Shown in pieces: positions 1 to 8,453 of a DNA stretch of 35,392 nt. The notes under the pieces are model-generated. The model ran no database searches. It was given only the letters and a program-made list of their open reading frames with translations, and was not told the origin of the DNA. The number at the start of each line of letters is the position of its first letter. The stretch's first letter is position 1. The translations under genes and the position numbers were made by a program. The stretch covers positions 1-35,392 of the forward strand of contig NZ_WTKP01000014.1 of NCBI RefSeq assembly GCF_009793355.1, in the 5' to 3' direction. The DNA is from Vreelandella zhuhanensis (GTDB taxonomy: Bacteria > Pseudomonadota > Gammaproteobacteria > Pseudomonadales > Halomonadaceae).

Positions 1-87
1 ATCCCTTGCCGAACTCAGTCGTGAAACCGTTCCGCGCCGATGGTAGTGTGGGGTCTCCCCATGCGAGAGTAGGTCATTGTCAGGCAC
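1..87 (+). rRNA. rrf: 5S ribosomal RNA, 3' part
   Basis: The sequence matches the 3' two thirds of a bacterial 5S rRNA. It contains the conserved loop GCCGAACTCAG near 8-18, the segment GCGCCGATGGTAGTGTGGGG near 36-54, and GAGAGTAGG near 65-73. The 3' strand of helix I lies close to CAGGCAC at 81-87. The 5' part lies outside the window, so an rRNA operon presumably ends here. A strong terminator follows within 15 bases. The exact 3' end is estimated by comparison with the E. coli molecule. Confidence 0.93.
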
Positions 88-94
88 CTATTCG

Positions 95-137
95 AAAAAA
101 ACGCCCCCACGGCCTTGCCGCGGGGGCGTTTTTTTTT
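95..137 (+). terminator. Rho-independent terminator of the rRNA operon
   Basis: A GC-rich hairpin has arms 101-112 and 118-129 (ACGCCCCCACGG pairing with CCGCGGGGGCGT, one A/C mismatch) and a 5-base loop. It is flanked by an A run and followed by a run of T to 137. It closes the 5S transcription unit before dgt. Its sequence is almost the same as the terminator after metK. Confidence 0.93.
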
Positions 138-198
138 GCCCTGAAAAGGATGCCCGGAGGTTTTGTGCCAGAATGGCGCTATTCAAGGAGGGAAGCCC

Positions 199-1527
199 AT
201 GACCCAAATGCGCTGGGAACGATTACTTTCTCCGCAACGTTTGCATGATAGCCGACCGGAAGGATCTCAGGAAATCGGCCGTAGTCCCTTTCATAAGGAT
301 CATGACCGCATTGTCTTTTCCGGCTCGTTTCGTCGTTTGGGGCGAAAGACCCAAGTGCACCCGCTGACCGAAAACGATCATATACATACACGCCTGACGC
401 ACTCTCTGGAAGTCGGCTGCGTCGGGCGCTCCCTTGGCATGATTGTGGGTGAGCTGTTGCGTGACCATTTACCTGCCTGGATTACTCCTGCTGATATGGG
501 GGTTATCGTACAGACCGCTTGCTTGGGACACGATATCGGTAATCCGCCCTTTGGCCATGCGGGCGAGTATGCCATCCGCGATTGGTTTCAGCGCGCTGAG
601 ACTAGCGGCTTGCTTAAAGGCCTCTCGCAGGCTGAGCGGGAAGATCTTCTAACCTACGAAGGCAATGCTCAGGGATTCCGCGTAATTACTCAGATCGAAT
701 ATAACCAGTTCAACGGTGGTATGCGCTTGAGCGCTGCAACGCTGGGGACTCTGCTGAAATATCCTTGGACGGTGGAACATGCCGGCCAAGCAGGAAAATT
801 TGGCTGTTATCAGTCCGAAAAAGCCTTACTGGATGAGGTGGCCACAGCACTTGGTTTGATTCCGCAAGGGCCACAGCGCTGGTGTCGCCACCCTTTGGCC
901 TGGTTAGTCGAAGCTGCCGATGATATTTGTTATGCCCTTCTTGATCTGGAAGATGGTCTGGAAATGGGCATTCTACGCTATTCGGAAGTTGCTGAAATTC
1001 TTCAACAAATTGCGGGAGATATTCCACCGGATTATGCTGCCATGCAGGCTCGGGGTGCCTCGCAGCGACGCTGCATTGCCTTATTGCGAGGTGCAGCAAT
1101 GGAGCGAGCAGTCAATGAGGTGGGAGCGGTATTCGTGCAGCATGAAAATGCTTTGCTTAATGGCTCGCTACAACAGGACTTGCTAGAGCTATGCCATCCG
1201 GATTTAGGCTGGGGTGTCCAGGCAGCCAAACAATTGGCTCGCGAGCGGATTTTCCAGAATGAACGCAAAGCTAAATTGGAGATTGGCGCTTACACCACCC
1301 TGGGCATTCTTCTGGAAGCTTTCATCGGAGCGGCTTTCGAATTGCATCACACCGGCCATTCCTCTTTCAAGCACCAACGCGTACTGGCCTTGATTGGTGA
1401 AAATACCCCTCTACCTTCGTGGCCGTTATATGCCAGCTATCGGCGCATGCTCGACTTTATCGGTGGCATGACCGATCACTATGCTGTGGATTTGGCTCAA
1501 GAGATGGGAGGGCGCCTGCGCGGTTAA
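199..1527 (+). CDS. dgt: dGTPase-family HD-domain nucleoside triphosphate triphosphohydrolase
   Basis: The 442-residue product belongs to the dGTP triphosphohydrolase branch of the HD superfamily. These cytoplasmic enzymes split dNTPs into the nucleoside and triphosphate. The metal-binding signature is visible: RLTHSLEV with H68, [14 protein letters not shown] with H111-D112, and EAADDICY around D241-D242, which supplies the last metal ligand. I chose the ATG at 199 because AAGGAGG sits 7 bases before it at 185-191; a further in-frame start at 163 adds 12 residues and lacks such a site. The length fits the roughly 440-residue dGTPase-like group found in pseudomonads rather than the 505-residue E. 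coli Dgt, so the preferred dNTP is uncertain. Its 3' end overlaps the convergent downstream gene by 4 bases. Confidence 0.92.
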   Translation: MTQMRWERLLSPQRLHDSRPEGSQEIGRSPFHKDHDRIVFSGSFRRLGRKTQVHPLTENDHIHTRLTHSLEVGCVGRSLGMIVGELLRDHLPAWITPADMGVIVQTACLGHDIGNPPFGHAGEYAIRDWFQRAETSGLLKGLSQAEREDLLTYEGNAQGFRVITQIEYNQFNGGMRLSAATLGTLLKYPWTVEHAGQAGKFGCYQSEKALLDEVATALGLIPQGPQRWCRHPLAWLVEAADDICYALLDLEDGLEMGILRYSEVAEILQQIAGDIPPDYAAMQARGASQRRCIALLRGAAMERAVNEVGAVFVQHENALLNGSLQQDLLELCHPDLGWGVQAAKQLARERIFQNERKAKLEIGAYTTLGILLEAFIGAAFELHHTGHSSFKHQRVLALIGENTPLPSWPLYASYRRMLDFIGGMTDHYAVDLAQEMGGRLRG

Positions 1528-2435
1528 ACCGACGGCTGCTTGAGGCGCTTGAGTTGCAAGGTTTGTGAACGCTCTACAAGCAGGCGAATGACCTTGTCAT
1601 GAATGGCTTGGCTCATAGTGCCGGGTGTCAGCTCGGTCAGCTGCCGTGCCAAGGTTTCACCACTGACCACCAATATATCGCCTGCGGCTTCTCGGGTATC
1701 GATTTCCCATCCAGGCAATGCTAAAACACCCTGCACAGGGACTGCCACACCGCAACGCTGAGTTAGCCATTGGCTCATCCAGCGCGTTCCTTGGCGTGTC
1801 TTATATAGCGGTCGGCGTTCCTGCCAGTGAGGAAAACGTAAACGCTCCCGCTCCACAGCCACCTGCTTGAGTTCACGCCCATCCGTGGTAACCGGCCAGG
1901 CACGTGCTCTCGTTTCAACCACAAAAATGCCATGCGGCGTTACTGCTACATGATCGATGGTAAAACTATCGGTAGGCACATCATGAAAAACATAATAAGG
2001 GTGGGCTTCTGGCCGAATCAGTTGCTCAAGTTCCTGGCCGATTGCAAGGTCGCAAGCCAGGCCCAGTTTGAGTCGTCGGATCCGTTGGTAATCCCGAATC
2101 AACAGTAGAGAGAAAGCCAATACCAGCCCAGTACTCAGCAACCCATACAGCGCCCATTCGACCCAATCCTGCTGGGGAGCGAACAGCATTCTTCCCATGC
2201 CATAAACAAGAGGGGCAAGGCTGATAATGGGGCCCAAGGCACCGTTGATAAATAAGCTGGAAAAGGCATTATCCAGCCGGTCACGCAATGCTTGCCCCGG
2301 CTCTCTGAGCAAGTGTGCATCGAGAGGTGAATGCACCCGGGCATCATGCAAGTTTCGCAGGGTCACCACGATGCCGGCCATTGCCGCCATGGGAAACAAG
2401 AATATCAGGGGTAAAAGGTATTCCAGCCAAACCAT
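1524..2435 (-). CDS. membrane-anchored NERD (nuclease-related) domain protein
   Basis: The 303-residue protein has three hydrophobic segments (about 5-25, 60-82 and 93-113) and then a soluble part. That part, about 125-240, resembles the nuclease-related domain NERD: an acidic residue in the FTIDHVAV stretch (D161), then GIFVVETRA. In NERD and related nucleases the last motif is normally E-x-K; here it reads E-T-R, so the catalytic lysine is replaced by arginine. Nuclease activity is therefore uncertain. A start at 2435 has AAGGAACT shortly upstream. It is the last gene of a probable operon behind the SUI1 gene (80-base gap) and meets dgt tail to tail. Function unknown beyond the fold; moderately sure of the domain. 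Confidence 0.72.
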   Translation of the reverse strand: MVWLEYLLPLIFLFPMAAMAGIVVTLRNLHDARVHSPLDAHLLREPGQALRDRLDNAFSSLFINGALGPIISLAPLVYGMGRMLFAPQQDWVEWALYGLLSTGLVLAFSLLLIRDYQRIRRLKLGLACDLAIGQELEQLIRPEAHPYYVFHDVPTDSFTIDHVAVTPHGIFVVETRARAWPVTTDGRELKQVAVERERLRFPHWQERRPLYKTRQGTRWMSQWLTQRCGVAVPVQGVLALPGWEIDTREAAGDILVVSGETLARQLTELTPGTMSQAIHDKVIRLLVERSQTLQLKRLKQPSV

Positions 2436-2515
2436 TGGAGTTCCTTGCCCCGGAAGGGTGAGTGATAAAGTGAAACAAGCGGGCGGTGATGGAATCGCTG
2501 CATCGAGATAGTGAA

Positions 2516-2890
2516 CTAGCCCCCGGCGAGTTTGACCGTGTAGCCTTGCCGGCTCAATTCCTCGCGTAGGGTCTCGCGGTGATCGCCCTGAATTTCAATG
2601 ATACCGTCTTTCACTGCACCGCCGGTACCGCATCGTTTCTTGAGCTGTTTGGCCAAATTTTTCAATTCGGCTTCAGGTAGCGGAAGACCGGCTACGGTAG
2701 TAACGCCCTTGCCCTTTCGGCCGCTGGTTTCACGTCGTATGCGTACGATGCCATCCAGTAATGCAAGACGCTCTTGTTGAGCCAATTCTTCGCACTGGCA
2801 CTGCTCGACCGGCTGGCGGCAGGCAGGGCATGTTTCACCATGCTCGGTAGAATACACTAGCCCGGTGTACTGATCTCTGGAAGAGGCCAT
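2516..2890 (-). CDS. yciH: SUI1/YciH family translation factor
   Basis: The 124-residue protein has a short N-terminal part with a possible zinc-binding cluster (CPACRQ at 21-26 and CQC near 35-37) and a C-terminal SUI1 (eIF1-like) domain. Diagnostic for SUI1 are GRKGKGVTTVAGL near the start of the domain, LKKRCGTGGAVKDG in the middle and EIQGDHRE near the end. Bacterial YciH resembles eukaryotic initiation factor eIF1 and is thought to influence start-site fidelity; its role in bacteria is not essential. The ATG at 2890 is preceded by AAGGAG 8 bases away. It lies 23 bases after the HAD gene on the same strand, probably in one transcript. Confidence 0.88.
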   Translation of the reverse strand: MASSRDQYTGLVYSTEHGETCPACRQPVEQCQCEELAQQERLALLDGIVRIRRETSGRKGKGVTTVAGLPLPEAELKNLAKQLKKRCGTGGAVKDGIIEIQGDHRETLREELSRQGYTVKLAGG

Positions 2891-2913
2891 GGCTAAGCTC
2901 CTTGATACTCGCG

Positions 2914-3612
2914 TTACGGTTCATTGCGTACAGGGTAAGATGATGTTTCACGCATCGACACTAGGTTAGCCACCATTGCCGGAAGCTGAAACATACTAGT
3001 GATCATGATAGCCCCTTCCGGGGTTAGTTCGGCATCTGGATAACGGTTCACGTGAATTACCGTCATGCCTGCTTCCAGCGCTGCACGTACTCCCACAATG
3101 GCGTCATCAATGGCGATGCAGTCGCGAGCAGCAAACCCCATGATGCTGGCAGCATGTAAATGCAGACAAGGCTCTGGTTTCCAGCAATTGGCGGTATACC
3201 CACTGAACAACCGTTCCCCGAAGTAATGGGTTAGGCCGGTGACTTTCAGTGCGGCACGGATTTTGGTTTCTGGCCCATTGGAGACCACCGCGCTGGGGTA
3301 GTCTGAAAGCGCCTCGAGTGCTTCGATGGCTCCGGGAATAGGGGTCAGCTCAAGCTCTAGTCGTCGTGCCAGATTGGCACGCATCGCAGTTTCCATGATC
3401 TTGAGTTGCTCGGTATCAACGGTACCATGTCGTTGCTGCAACTCAGCCACAATGCGCCTGAAGCGTGTTCCACGAAACTCGCCCAGATAATCTTCGGCCA
3501 CGAAAGGCAGTCCCACGGCATTTAAACTGATCGCCATTTCTTCGGCCAGCAGTGGTTCACTGTCAACCAAGGTTCCGTCGCAATCAAATAGCAGGCAGAG
3601 TGGGCGAGACAT
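2914..3612 (-). CDS. HAD-superfamily sugar-phosphate phosphatase (beta-PGM/YieH-like)
   Basis: The 232-residue protein is a subclass IA haloacid dehalogenase phosphohydrolase. Motif I is FDCDGTLVDSEPL with nucleophile D10 and acid D12. Motif II is the VVSNGP segment near 100-105, motif III the lysine of WKPEPCLH, and motif IV AIDDAIVGVRAALEAGM. A cap domain lies between motifs I and II. Such enzymes dephosphorylate small sugar or organic phosphates such as 6-phosphogluconate or phosphoglycolate; the substrate cannot be read from sequence. The start at 3612 has AAGGGA 8 bases upstream. It is the promoter-proximal gene of the HAD, SUI1 and NERD cluster. Confidence 0.85.
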   Translation of the reverse strand: MSRPLCLLFDCDGTLVDSEPLLAEEMAISLNAVGLPFVAEDYLGEFRGTRFRRIVAELQQRHGTVDTEQLKIMETAMRANLARRLELELTPIPGAIEALEALSDYPSAVVSNGPETKIRAALKVTGLTHYFGERLFSGYTANCWKPEPCLHLHAASIMGFAARDCIAIDDAIVGVRAALEAGMTVIHVNRYPDAELTPEGAIMITSMFQLPAMVANLVSMRETSSYPVRNEP

Positions 3613-3935
3613 TAGAGTTCCCTTGCAAGCGATTCAGCAGATAGCCAGTGTCACATAAGTCGCCGAACAATGGCTATTGAACGCAATTTTTGCCCTTTTG
3701 TGAACAGTGTTTTGTAATTTTTTGACAAATACGCTTAGAGAGCATGGAACAGCGCGGAAGGGTGACTTCAGTCTATGAAAAGATTTTACCTAGCGACGCA
3801 AGGTCATAGTGAGGCACTGCGTAACTTGATCTCACTGAAGCTGGTGTCTGGTTGCGCTATATATCGCCTAGAGAAAAGCAACAAAAACAAAAAAGGCAGC
3901 CTCTAAGGGCCGCCCGGTCAAGCACCACTGTGATG
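3613..3935. other. intergenic region between the HAD gene and fba
   Basis: This 323-base gap holds the fba terminator near its left-hand fba side (3881-3915) and presumably the promoter for the HAD operon near its other end. A TTGACA hexamer occurs on the plus strand at 3722-3727, but I see no matching -10 element. A 43-codon open frame runs on the plus strand from an ATG at 3775 to a TAA at 3904-3906 with GGAAGG upstream, but its last codons fall in the terminator. I do not call it a gene. Confidence 0.5.
3881..3915 (-). terminator. Rho-independent terminator after fba
   Basis: On the minus strand the end of fba is followed by GGCGGCC, a 5- to 6-base loop and GGCTGCC (arms at 3908-3914 and 3895-3901, one G/U pair). 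A T-rich tract, reading TTTTTTG then TTTTTG on that strand, follows. It marks the end of the tkt-to-fba operon. Confidence 0.8.
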
Positions 3936-5000
3936 TTATCTTACCTTGGGGTTTAGCTCGCCACGCTCATAACGCATGGACATTTCTTCAAGCGTGATCG
4001 GCTTGATGCGGCTGGCATTGCCTGCAGTGCCGAAGGCTTCATAGCGAGCGACACAGATGTCGCGCATGGCGCCGACGGTTGCCTTGAGAAATTTGCGCGG
4101 ATCGAATTCTGAGGGGTTCTGGGCCAGAAAACGGCGAACCGCTCCAGTGGATGCCAAACGCAGATCGGTATCAATATTGACCTTGCGAACCCCGTGTTTG
4201 ATGCCTTCAACGATTTCCGAAACGGGTACGCCATAGGTTTCGGGAATTTCGCCGCCGTACTGGTTGATCACATCCAGCCATTCCTGGGGCACCGAGGAAG
4301 AACCGTGCATGACCAGATGGGTATCCGGAATACGGGTATGGATCTCCTTGATACGCTGAATAGAGAGTGTATCGCCGGTGGGCGGCTGGGTGAACTTGTA
4401 AGCGCCGTGGCTGGTACCGATGGCAATAGCTAGGGCATCCACATGGGTGGCCTTGACGAAATCGGCGGCTTCTTCCGGGTCGGTGAGCATCTGCTCATGA
4501 GACAGTTGGCCTTCGGCACCGATGCCGTCTTCCTCGCCGGCCATCCCGGTTTCCAAACTACCCAGACAACCCAACTCGCCTTCCACGGAAACGCCGCAAG
4601 CATGGGCCATTTCCACGGTGCGGCGGGTAACGTCGACGTTATAGGCATAATCCATCGGCGTTTTGCCATCTTCACCCAGTGAGCCGTCCATCATCACTGA
4701 AGAAAAGCCCAGCTGGATGGAACGCTGACATATAGCGGGGCTGGTGCCGTGATCCTGGTGCATGGCCACGGGAATATGTGGAAACTCTTCCACGGCAGCA
4801 AGAATCAGATGGCGCAGAAAAGGGGCGCCAGCGTATTTGCGTGCCCCGGCGGAAGCTTGAATGATTACCGGCGAATCGGTGGCGTCGGCGGCTTCCATGA
4901 TGGCGCGCATCTGTTCCAGATTGTTGACGTTGAAAGCCGGGATGCCATAACCGCGCTCAGCGGCGTGGTCGAGCATTTGGCGCATGCTGATCAGTGCCAT
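3936..5000 (-). CDS. fba: class II fructose-bisphosphate aldolase
   Basis: The 354-residue enzyme interconverts fructose-1,6-bisphosphate with glyceraldehyde-3-phosphate and dihydroxyacetone phosphate in the cytoplasm. It is nearly collinear with pseudomonad Fba of the Calvin-cycle subtype and has the same length. The zinc and catalytic motif HQDHGTS is at 81-87. The glycine-rich phosphate-binding stretches GTSHGAYK and [10 protein letters not shown] follow, and the C-terminal KVNIDTDLR region is intact. It is the last gene of the tkt-lrgAB-epd-pgk-fba cluster, 40 bases after pgk, and is followed by a terminator. Confidence 0.97.
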   Translation of the reverse strand: MALISMRQMLDHAAERGYGIPAFNVNNLEQMRAIMEAADATDSPVIIQASAGARKYAGAPFLRHLILAAVEEFPHIPVAMHQDHGTSPAICQRSIQLGFSSVMMDGSLGEDGKTPMDYAYNVDVTRRTVEMAHACGVSVEGELGCLGSLETGMAGEEDGIGAEGQLSHEQMLTDPEEAADFVKATHVDALAIAIGTSHGAYKFTQPPTGDTLSIQRIKEIHTRIPDTHLVMHGSSSVPQEWLDVINQYGGEIPETYGVPVSEIVEGIKHGVRKVNIDTDLRLASTGAVRRFLAQNPSEFDPRKFLKATVGAMRDICVARYEAFGTAGNASRIKPITLEEMSMRYERGELNPKVR

Positions 5001-5040
5001 GGTGTTACCTTTTGCAAAAATGAGTGATTAACGTATTGAA

Positions 5041-6207
5041 TTAATATGCGGCCGCCGCCTCGAGGGCGGCGACGGCAGGCAGTTGCTTGCCTTCCACGTA
5101 TTCGAGAAAAGCGCCGCCGCCAGTAGAAATATACGAAACCTGGTCAGCGATAGCGTATTTATCGATGGCCGCCAGGGTGTCGCCACCGCCGGCGATGGAA
5201 AATGCCTGGCTCTCGGCGATAGCACGAGCGATGATTTCCGTTCCCTTGCCGAACTGGTCGATTTCAAACACGCCCACCGGGCCGTTCCAAAGAATCGTCC
5301 CGGCATCCTTGAGCATGGCGGCCAGACGAGCGGCGGTCTCGGGGCCAATATCCAGGATCATTTCATTATCGCTTACCTGGTCAACCGGTTTGATCACCGC
5401 TTCGGCCTGTTCGGAAAACTCCGTGGCCACGACCACATCGCTCGGTAGCGGTATGTCGACCTTGGCCATCAAGGCCTTGGCCTGGCCAATGAGATCGGCC
5501 TCATACAGCGATTTGCCTACGTTGTAACCGGCGGCCGCGATGAAAGTATTGGCGATGCCTCCGCCGACGATCAACTGATCGCATGTCACGGAAAGTGCGC
5601 TTAGCACTTCCAGCTTAGTCGATACCTTGGCGCCACCGACAATCGCAATCATCGGGCGTGCTGGGGTCGCCAATGCCTTTTCCAGCGCATTCAGTTCACC
5701 GGCAAGCAAGGGGCCCGCGCAGGCTTTCGGCGCGAAGCGTGCCACACCGTGAGTGGACGCCTGGGCACGGTGGGCGGTGCCGAAGGCGTCCATCACGAAG
5801 ATGTCACACAGAGCGGCGTACTGCTTGGAAAGCATTTCGTCGCCTTTCTTTTCGCCCTCGTTGAAGCGCACGTTTTCAAGTAGTACCACCTCGCCGTCAG
5901 CCAGATCCAGAGCGACACCCAGATACTCCTTGATCAAGGTCACCGGGCGGCCGAGAAGTTCACCGAGACGTGCAGCGACCGGGGCCAGGGAAAACTCCTC
6001 CGCAAGTTCGCCTTCGGTAGGACGGCCAAGGTGACTCATCAGCATGACTTTGGCCCCGGCGGCCGTCGCCGCCTGGATAGTGGGCAATGCGGCGCGCAAG
6101 CGAGCATCGCTGCTGACGCTGCCATGCTTGACCGGTACGTTGAGATCCTCACGGATCAATACGCGCTGACCCGCTAGGGGCAGGTCGGTCATCTTGTGCA
6201 CATTCAT
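5041..6207 (-). CDS. pgk: phosphoglycerate kinase
   Basis: The 388-residue cytoplasmic enzyme interconverts 1,3-bisphosphoglycerate and ADP with 3-phosphoglycerate and ATP. Family features are REDLNVPVK near the N-terminus, the substrate-binding [21 protein letters not shown] before the hinge, and the C-terminal nucleotide-binding segments GGGDT and [10 protein letters not shown]. The chosen first ATG has GAGGAA 9 bases upstream, and pseudomonad Pgk has the same short extension before the MTDL motif. The gap to epd is 51 bases and to fba 40 bases, so all three are probably co-transcribed. Confidence 0.97.
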   Translation of the reverse strand: MNVHKMTDLPLAGQRVLIREDLNVPVKHGSVSSDARLRAALPTIQAATAAGAKVMLMSHLGRPTEGELAEEFSLAPVAARLGELLGRPVTLIKEYLGVALDLADGEVVLLENVRFNEGEKKGDEMLSKQYAALCDIFVMDAFGTAHRAQASTHGVARFAPKACAGPLLAGELNALEKALATPARPMIAIVGGAKVSTKLEVLSALSVTCDQLIVGGGIANTFIAAAGYNVGKSLYEADLIGQAKALMAKVDIPLPSDVVVATEFSEQAEAVIKPVDQVSDNEMILDIGPETAARLAAMLKDAGTILWNGPVGVFEIDQFGKGTEIIARAIAESQAFSIAGGGDTLAAIDKYAIADQVSYISTGGGAFLEYVEGKQLPAVAALEAAAAY

Positions 6208-6258
6208 GTGAGCGAGTTCCTCATGTTGTCAAAGCTTTAAAATAACGCTGCCGAAACG

Positions 6259-7296
6259 TTAATGAGTGGGCGGAAGCTTGGCCAACTGGCGACCGATATC
6301 GAGCATGCGATTGGCGAACCCCCATTCATTGTCGAACCAGCAGAGCAGTTTTACCAATTGTCCCCCGGCAACCCTTGTCTGGGTGGCGTCCACGATACCT
6401 GAGCGTGGGTCGTGGTTGAAATCGCTCGACGCCATGGGTTCTTCGGTATAGCCCAGCACCCCGACAAGCCGCTCACGGCTGGCTTGGCGCAACAGAGCGT
6501 TGACTTCGCTGGCCGATGTCTGGCGATTCACGCAAAGCGACATGTCCATGGCCGAGACATTGATGGTCGGTACACGCATGTGCAAGCATTCGAAACGCCC
6601 CGCCAGGTGAGGCATCAACCGGTTGATGCCAAGCGCCAGGTTGGTATCAACCGGGACGATCGAATGCATGGCCGAGCGTGTCAGGCGCAGATCGGTTTGG
6701 TGATAGGCATCAATCACCGGCTGGTCATTCATCGCTGAGTGAATGGTAGTGGTGACGCCATGGGCCAGCCCCAAGGCTTCATCGAGCACCGTCAATACCG
6801 GGATCAGGCAGTTGGTGGTGCAGGAAGCCGCCGACAGGATGCGTTGCGAGCGCGACAAGCGGTGGTCGTTGATGCCACAGACGATGGTCGCGTCGACATC
6901 GCTTTCCGCTGGTTGGGAAAACAGTAATTGCTTGGCGCCCGCTTCAAGGTGTTTCTTAGCGGTATGGCGATCCTTGAAGCTACCTGAACATTCCAGCACC
7001 AAGTCGATGTCGAGTACTCCCCAAGGCAGACGCTCAGGGTCGGGCTCGCAGAGCACACGAATGGGACGACCATTGACTATCAAGTCACCATCACGACTTT
7101 CGACATGGCCGGGGAAACGACCGTGAGTCGTATCATAGCGGGTCAGATAGGTAATGGTGGCCAGGTCGGAAAGCTCGTTGATGGCAACGACTTCGATATC
7201 CGTGTCACCCAGCTCCACCAATGCGCGGAGTACGCACTGACCAATACGGCCATAGCCATTGATTGCGATGCGAAATACCGAAGGGGAGTAGGCCAT
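6259..7296 (-). CDS. epd: erythrose-4-phosphate dehydrogenase (GAPDH family)
   Basis: This 345-residue GAPDH-family protein has the NAD-binding INGYGRIGQ motif at 12-20, the catalytic cysteine C159 in SCTTNC and the catalytic histidine H186 in TTIHSAMNDQ. Several features resemble Epd rather than GapA: YDTTHGRFPG, SQPAESDVDATIV, and HSAMNDQPVIDAYH. Epd oxidises erythrose-4-phosphate to 4-phosphoerythronate for pyridoxal phosphate synthesis. The tkt-epd-pgk-fba order is the usual Epd context, and transketolase makes its substrate. Glyceraldehyde-3-phosphate activity is not excluded. No clear Shine-Dalgarno sequence precedes the ATG (the upstream bases are CAGCCCTTTC), which is odd. The gap to lrgB upstream is 67 bases. 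Confidence 0.82.
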   Translation of the reverse strand: MAYSPSVFRIAINGYGRIGQCVLRALVELGDTDIEVVAINELSDLATITYLTRYDTTHGRFPGHVESRDGDLIVNGRPIRVLCEPDPERLPWGVLDIDLVLECSGSFKDRHTAKKHLEAGAKQLLFSQPAESDVDATIVCGINDHRLSRSQRILSAASCTTNCLIPVLTVLDEALGLAHGVTTTIHSAMNDQPVIDAYHQTDLRLTRSAMHSIVPVDTNLALGINRLMPHLAGRFECLHMRVPTINVSAMDMSLCVNRQTSASEVNALLRQASRERLVGVLGYTEEPMASSDFNHDPRSGIVDATQTRVAGGQLVKLLCWFDNEWGFANRMLDIGRQLAKLPPTH

Positions 7297-7363
7297 GAAA
7301 GGGCTGACGCTCTGGATAGCAATAAAATGAATTAACGTAAGCGGGTGCCGATAATAGCGTATT

Positions 7364-8104
7364 TCAGCTAGTTACGCTCATACCGATAGCGCCTACCAGC
7401 CGCCAGGCCAGTGGCAGCAGCAGGGCCGTGAAGATACCCGTCAGGCTCATCCCCAAGGAGGCGAATGCCCCGGCGGTGGGGCTGATCTCAAAGGCGCGTA
7501 CCGTACCGATCGCATGGCCGTTGAGCCCCAAGGCAAACCCGATGATGCGTTCATCCTTGATCTTCATCCAGCGTGCCAACAGGCTGACGAAAGCGATGGC
7601 CGCCACACCGGTTACCAGCAAGCCTCCCATCAGCAAGGCAATGGAGCCGCCCAGCTGTTGGGTAATGCCGATGGCGATGGGTGCGGTGACCGACTTTGCC
7701 GCCAGTGACGCAAGAATCGGCTGCGAGGCGCCCATCAACCAGGCAATGCCCAAGGCGTAAAGTATTGCCAGGCTAGCCGCCAGCGGTAAGCTGACCACTA
7801 ATGGACGCCATAACTCGCGGATGCGGGGCAATTGTTGATAGAGCGGCATGCCCAGTGCCACCGTGGCCGGGCCGAGCAGGATCGTCAGCCAGGTAGCACC
7901 TTCCCTGTACTCGGGGTAGGGAATGCCGCTCAGTGCCAAGAGAGCCGCCAGAAGGAGCGCGGCGATGAGTATGGCGGGTAGCCATGTGGGTTGTCCGAGG
8001 TGGCGAAATATCCCCATGCCCAATAGATAGGCGGCTAGAGTAAGCGCCACGGCAAATAACGGCGTGGCCAGCAGCGTGTCGCGGAGCGATTCAATCTGGT
8101 GCAT
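7364..8104 (-). CDS. lrgB: LrgB/CidB-family membrane protein
   Basis: The 246-residue integral membrane protein has about seven hydrophobic segments and conserved LrgB stretches: LLGPATVALGMPLYQQ, AKSVTAPIAIG and LGLNGHAIGTVRA. LrgB/CidB proteins were first linked to murein hydrolase control in staphylococci. Relatives act as pyruvate (Bacillus PftAB) or glycolate/glycerate (plant PLGG1) carriers with an LrgA partner. It starts within the end of lrgA (14-base overlap), which indicates translational coupling. Its position between tkt and epd favours a metabolite transport role over autolysis, but that is an inference. Confidence 0.92.
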   Translation of the reverse strand: MHQIESLRDTLLATPLFAVALTLAAYLLGMGIFRHLGQPTWLPAILIAALLLAALLALSGIPYPEYREGATWLTILLGPATVALGMPLYQQLPRIRELWRPLVVSLPLAASLAILYALGIAWLMGASQPILASLAAKSVTAPIAIGITQQLGGSIALLMGGLLVTGVAAIAFVSLLARWMKIKDERIIGFALGLNGHAIGTVRAFEISPTAGAFASLGMSLTGIFTALLLPLAWRLVGAIGMSVTS

Positions 8105-8447
8105 GGTAACCCTGCATCAAGCGCTGCATCAGCCACAGGGTAGTGGCGACACTCAGCAGGGTACCGACGATCAAGGCGGAGAGAATGGCCATCCAGTAAC
8201 CGGCCATTTCATCGAGGATGAAGAATACTCCCACCACGCCCGGCATGATCAGCATGGCCAGCAAGGCGATCAGCGGCTGGGCGGCGGCGGCCAGGCTTTC
8301 GGGTACTCCGCCACGCACCATCAGCGTAGCGCTGAGCAGTAACATGCCCACCACCCCGGCAGAGACCGGCAGGCCGGTGAGCGTAACCACTGTTTCACCG
8401 ACCAGCCAGAAGCCCACCAACCACAGAAAACCGCCTACGGCAGGCAT
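8091..8447 (-). CDS. lrgA: CidA/LrgA-family holin-like membrane protein
   Basis: The 118-residue protein has four hydrophobic helices and the CidA/LrgA hallmarks LPVSAGVVGMLLL and a central hydrophobic stretch ending in MPGVVGVFF. It is the small partner of LrgB, forming a two-component inner membrane transporter. The ATG at 8447 lies only 6 bases after the tkt stop codon and has no good ribosome binding site of its own, so it is probably translated by coupling from tkt. It overlaps lrgB by 14 bases. Confidence 0.88.
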   Translation of the reverse strand: MPAVGGFLWLVGFWLVGETVVTLTGLPVSAGVVGMLLLSATLMVRGGVPESLAAAAQPLIALLAMLIMPGVVGVFFILDEMAGYWMAILSALIVGTLLSVATTLWLMQRLMQGYHAPD

Positions 8448-8453
8448 GGCTTA

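Noticed and set aside
3775..3906. 43-codon plus-strand frame with GGAAGG upstream and a nearby TTGACA
   Set aside because: No -10 element, no recognised homologue, and its lysine/asparagine-rich end is encoded by the A-rich flank of the fba terminator.
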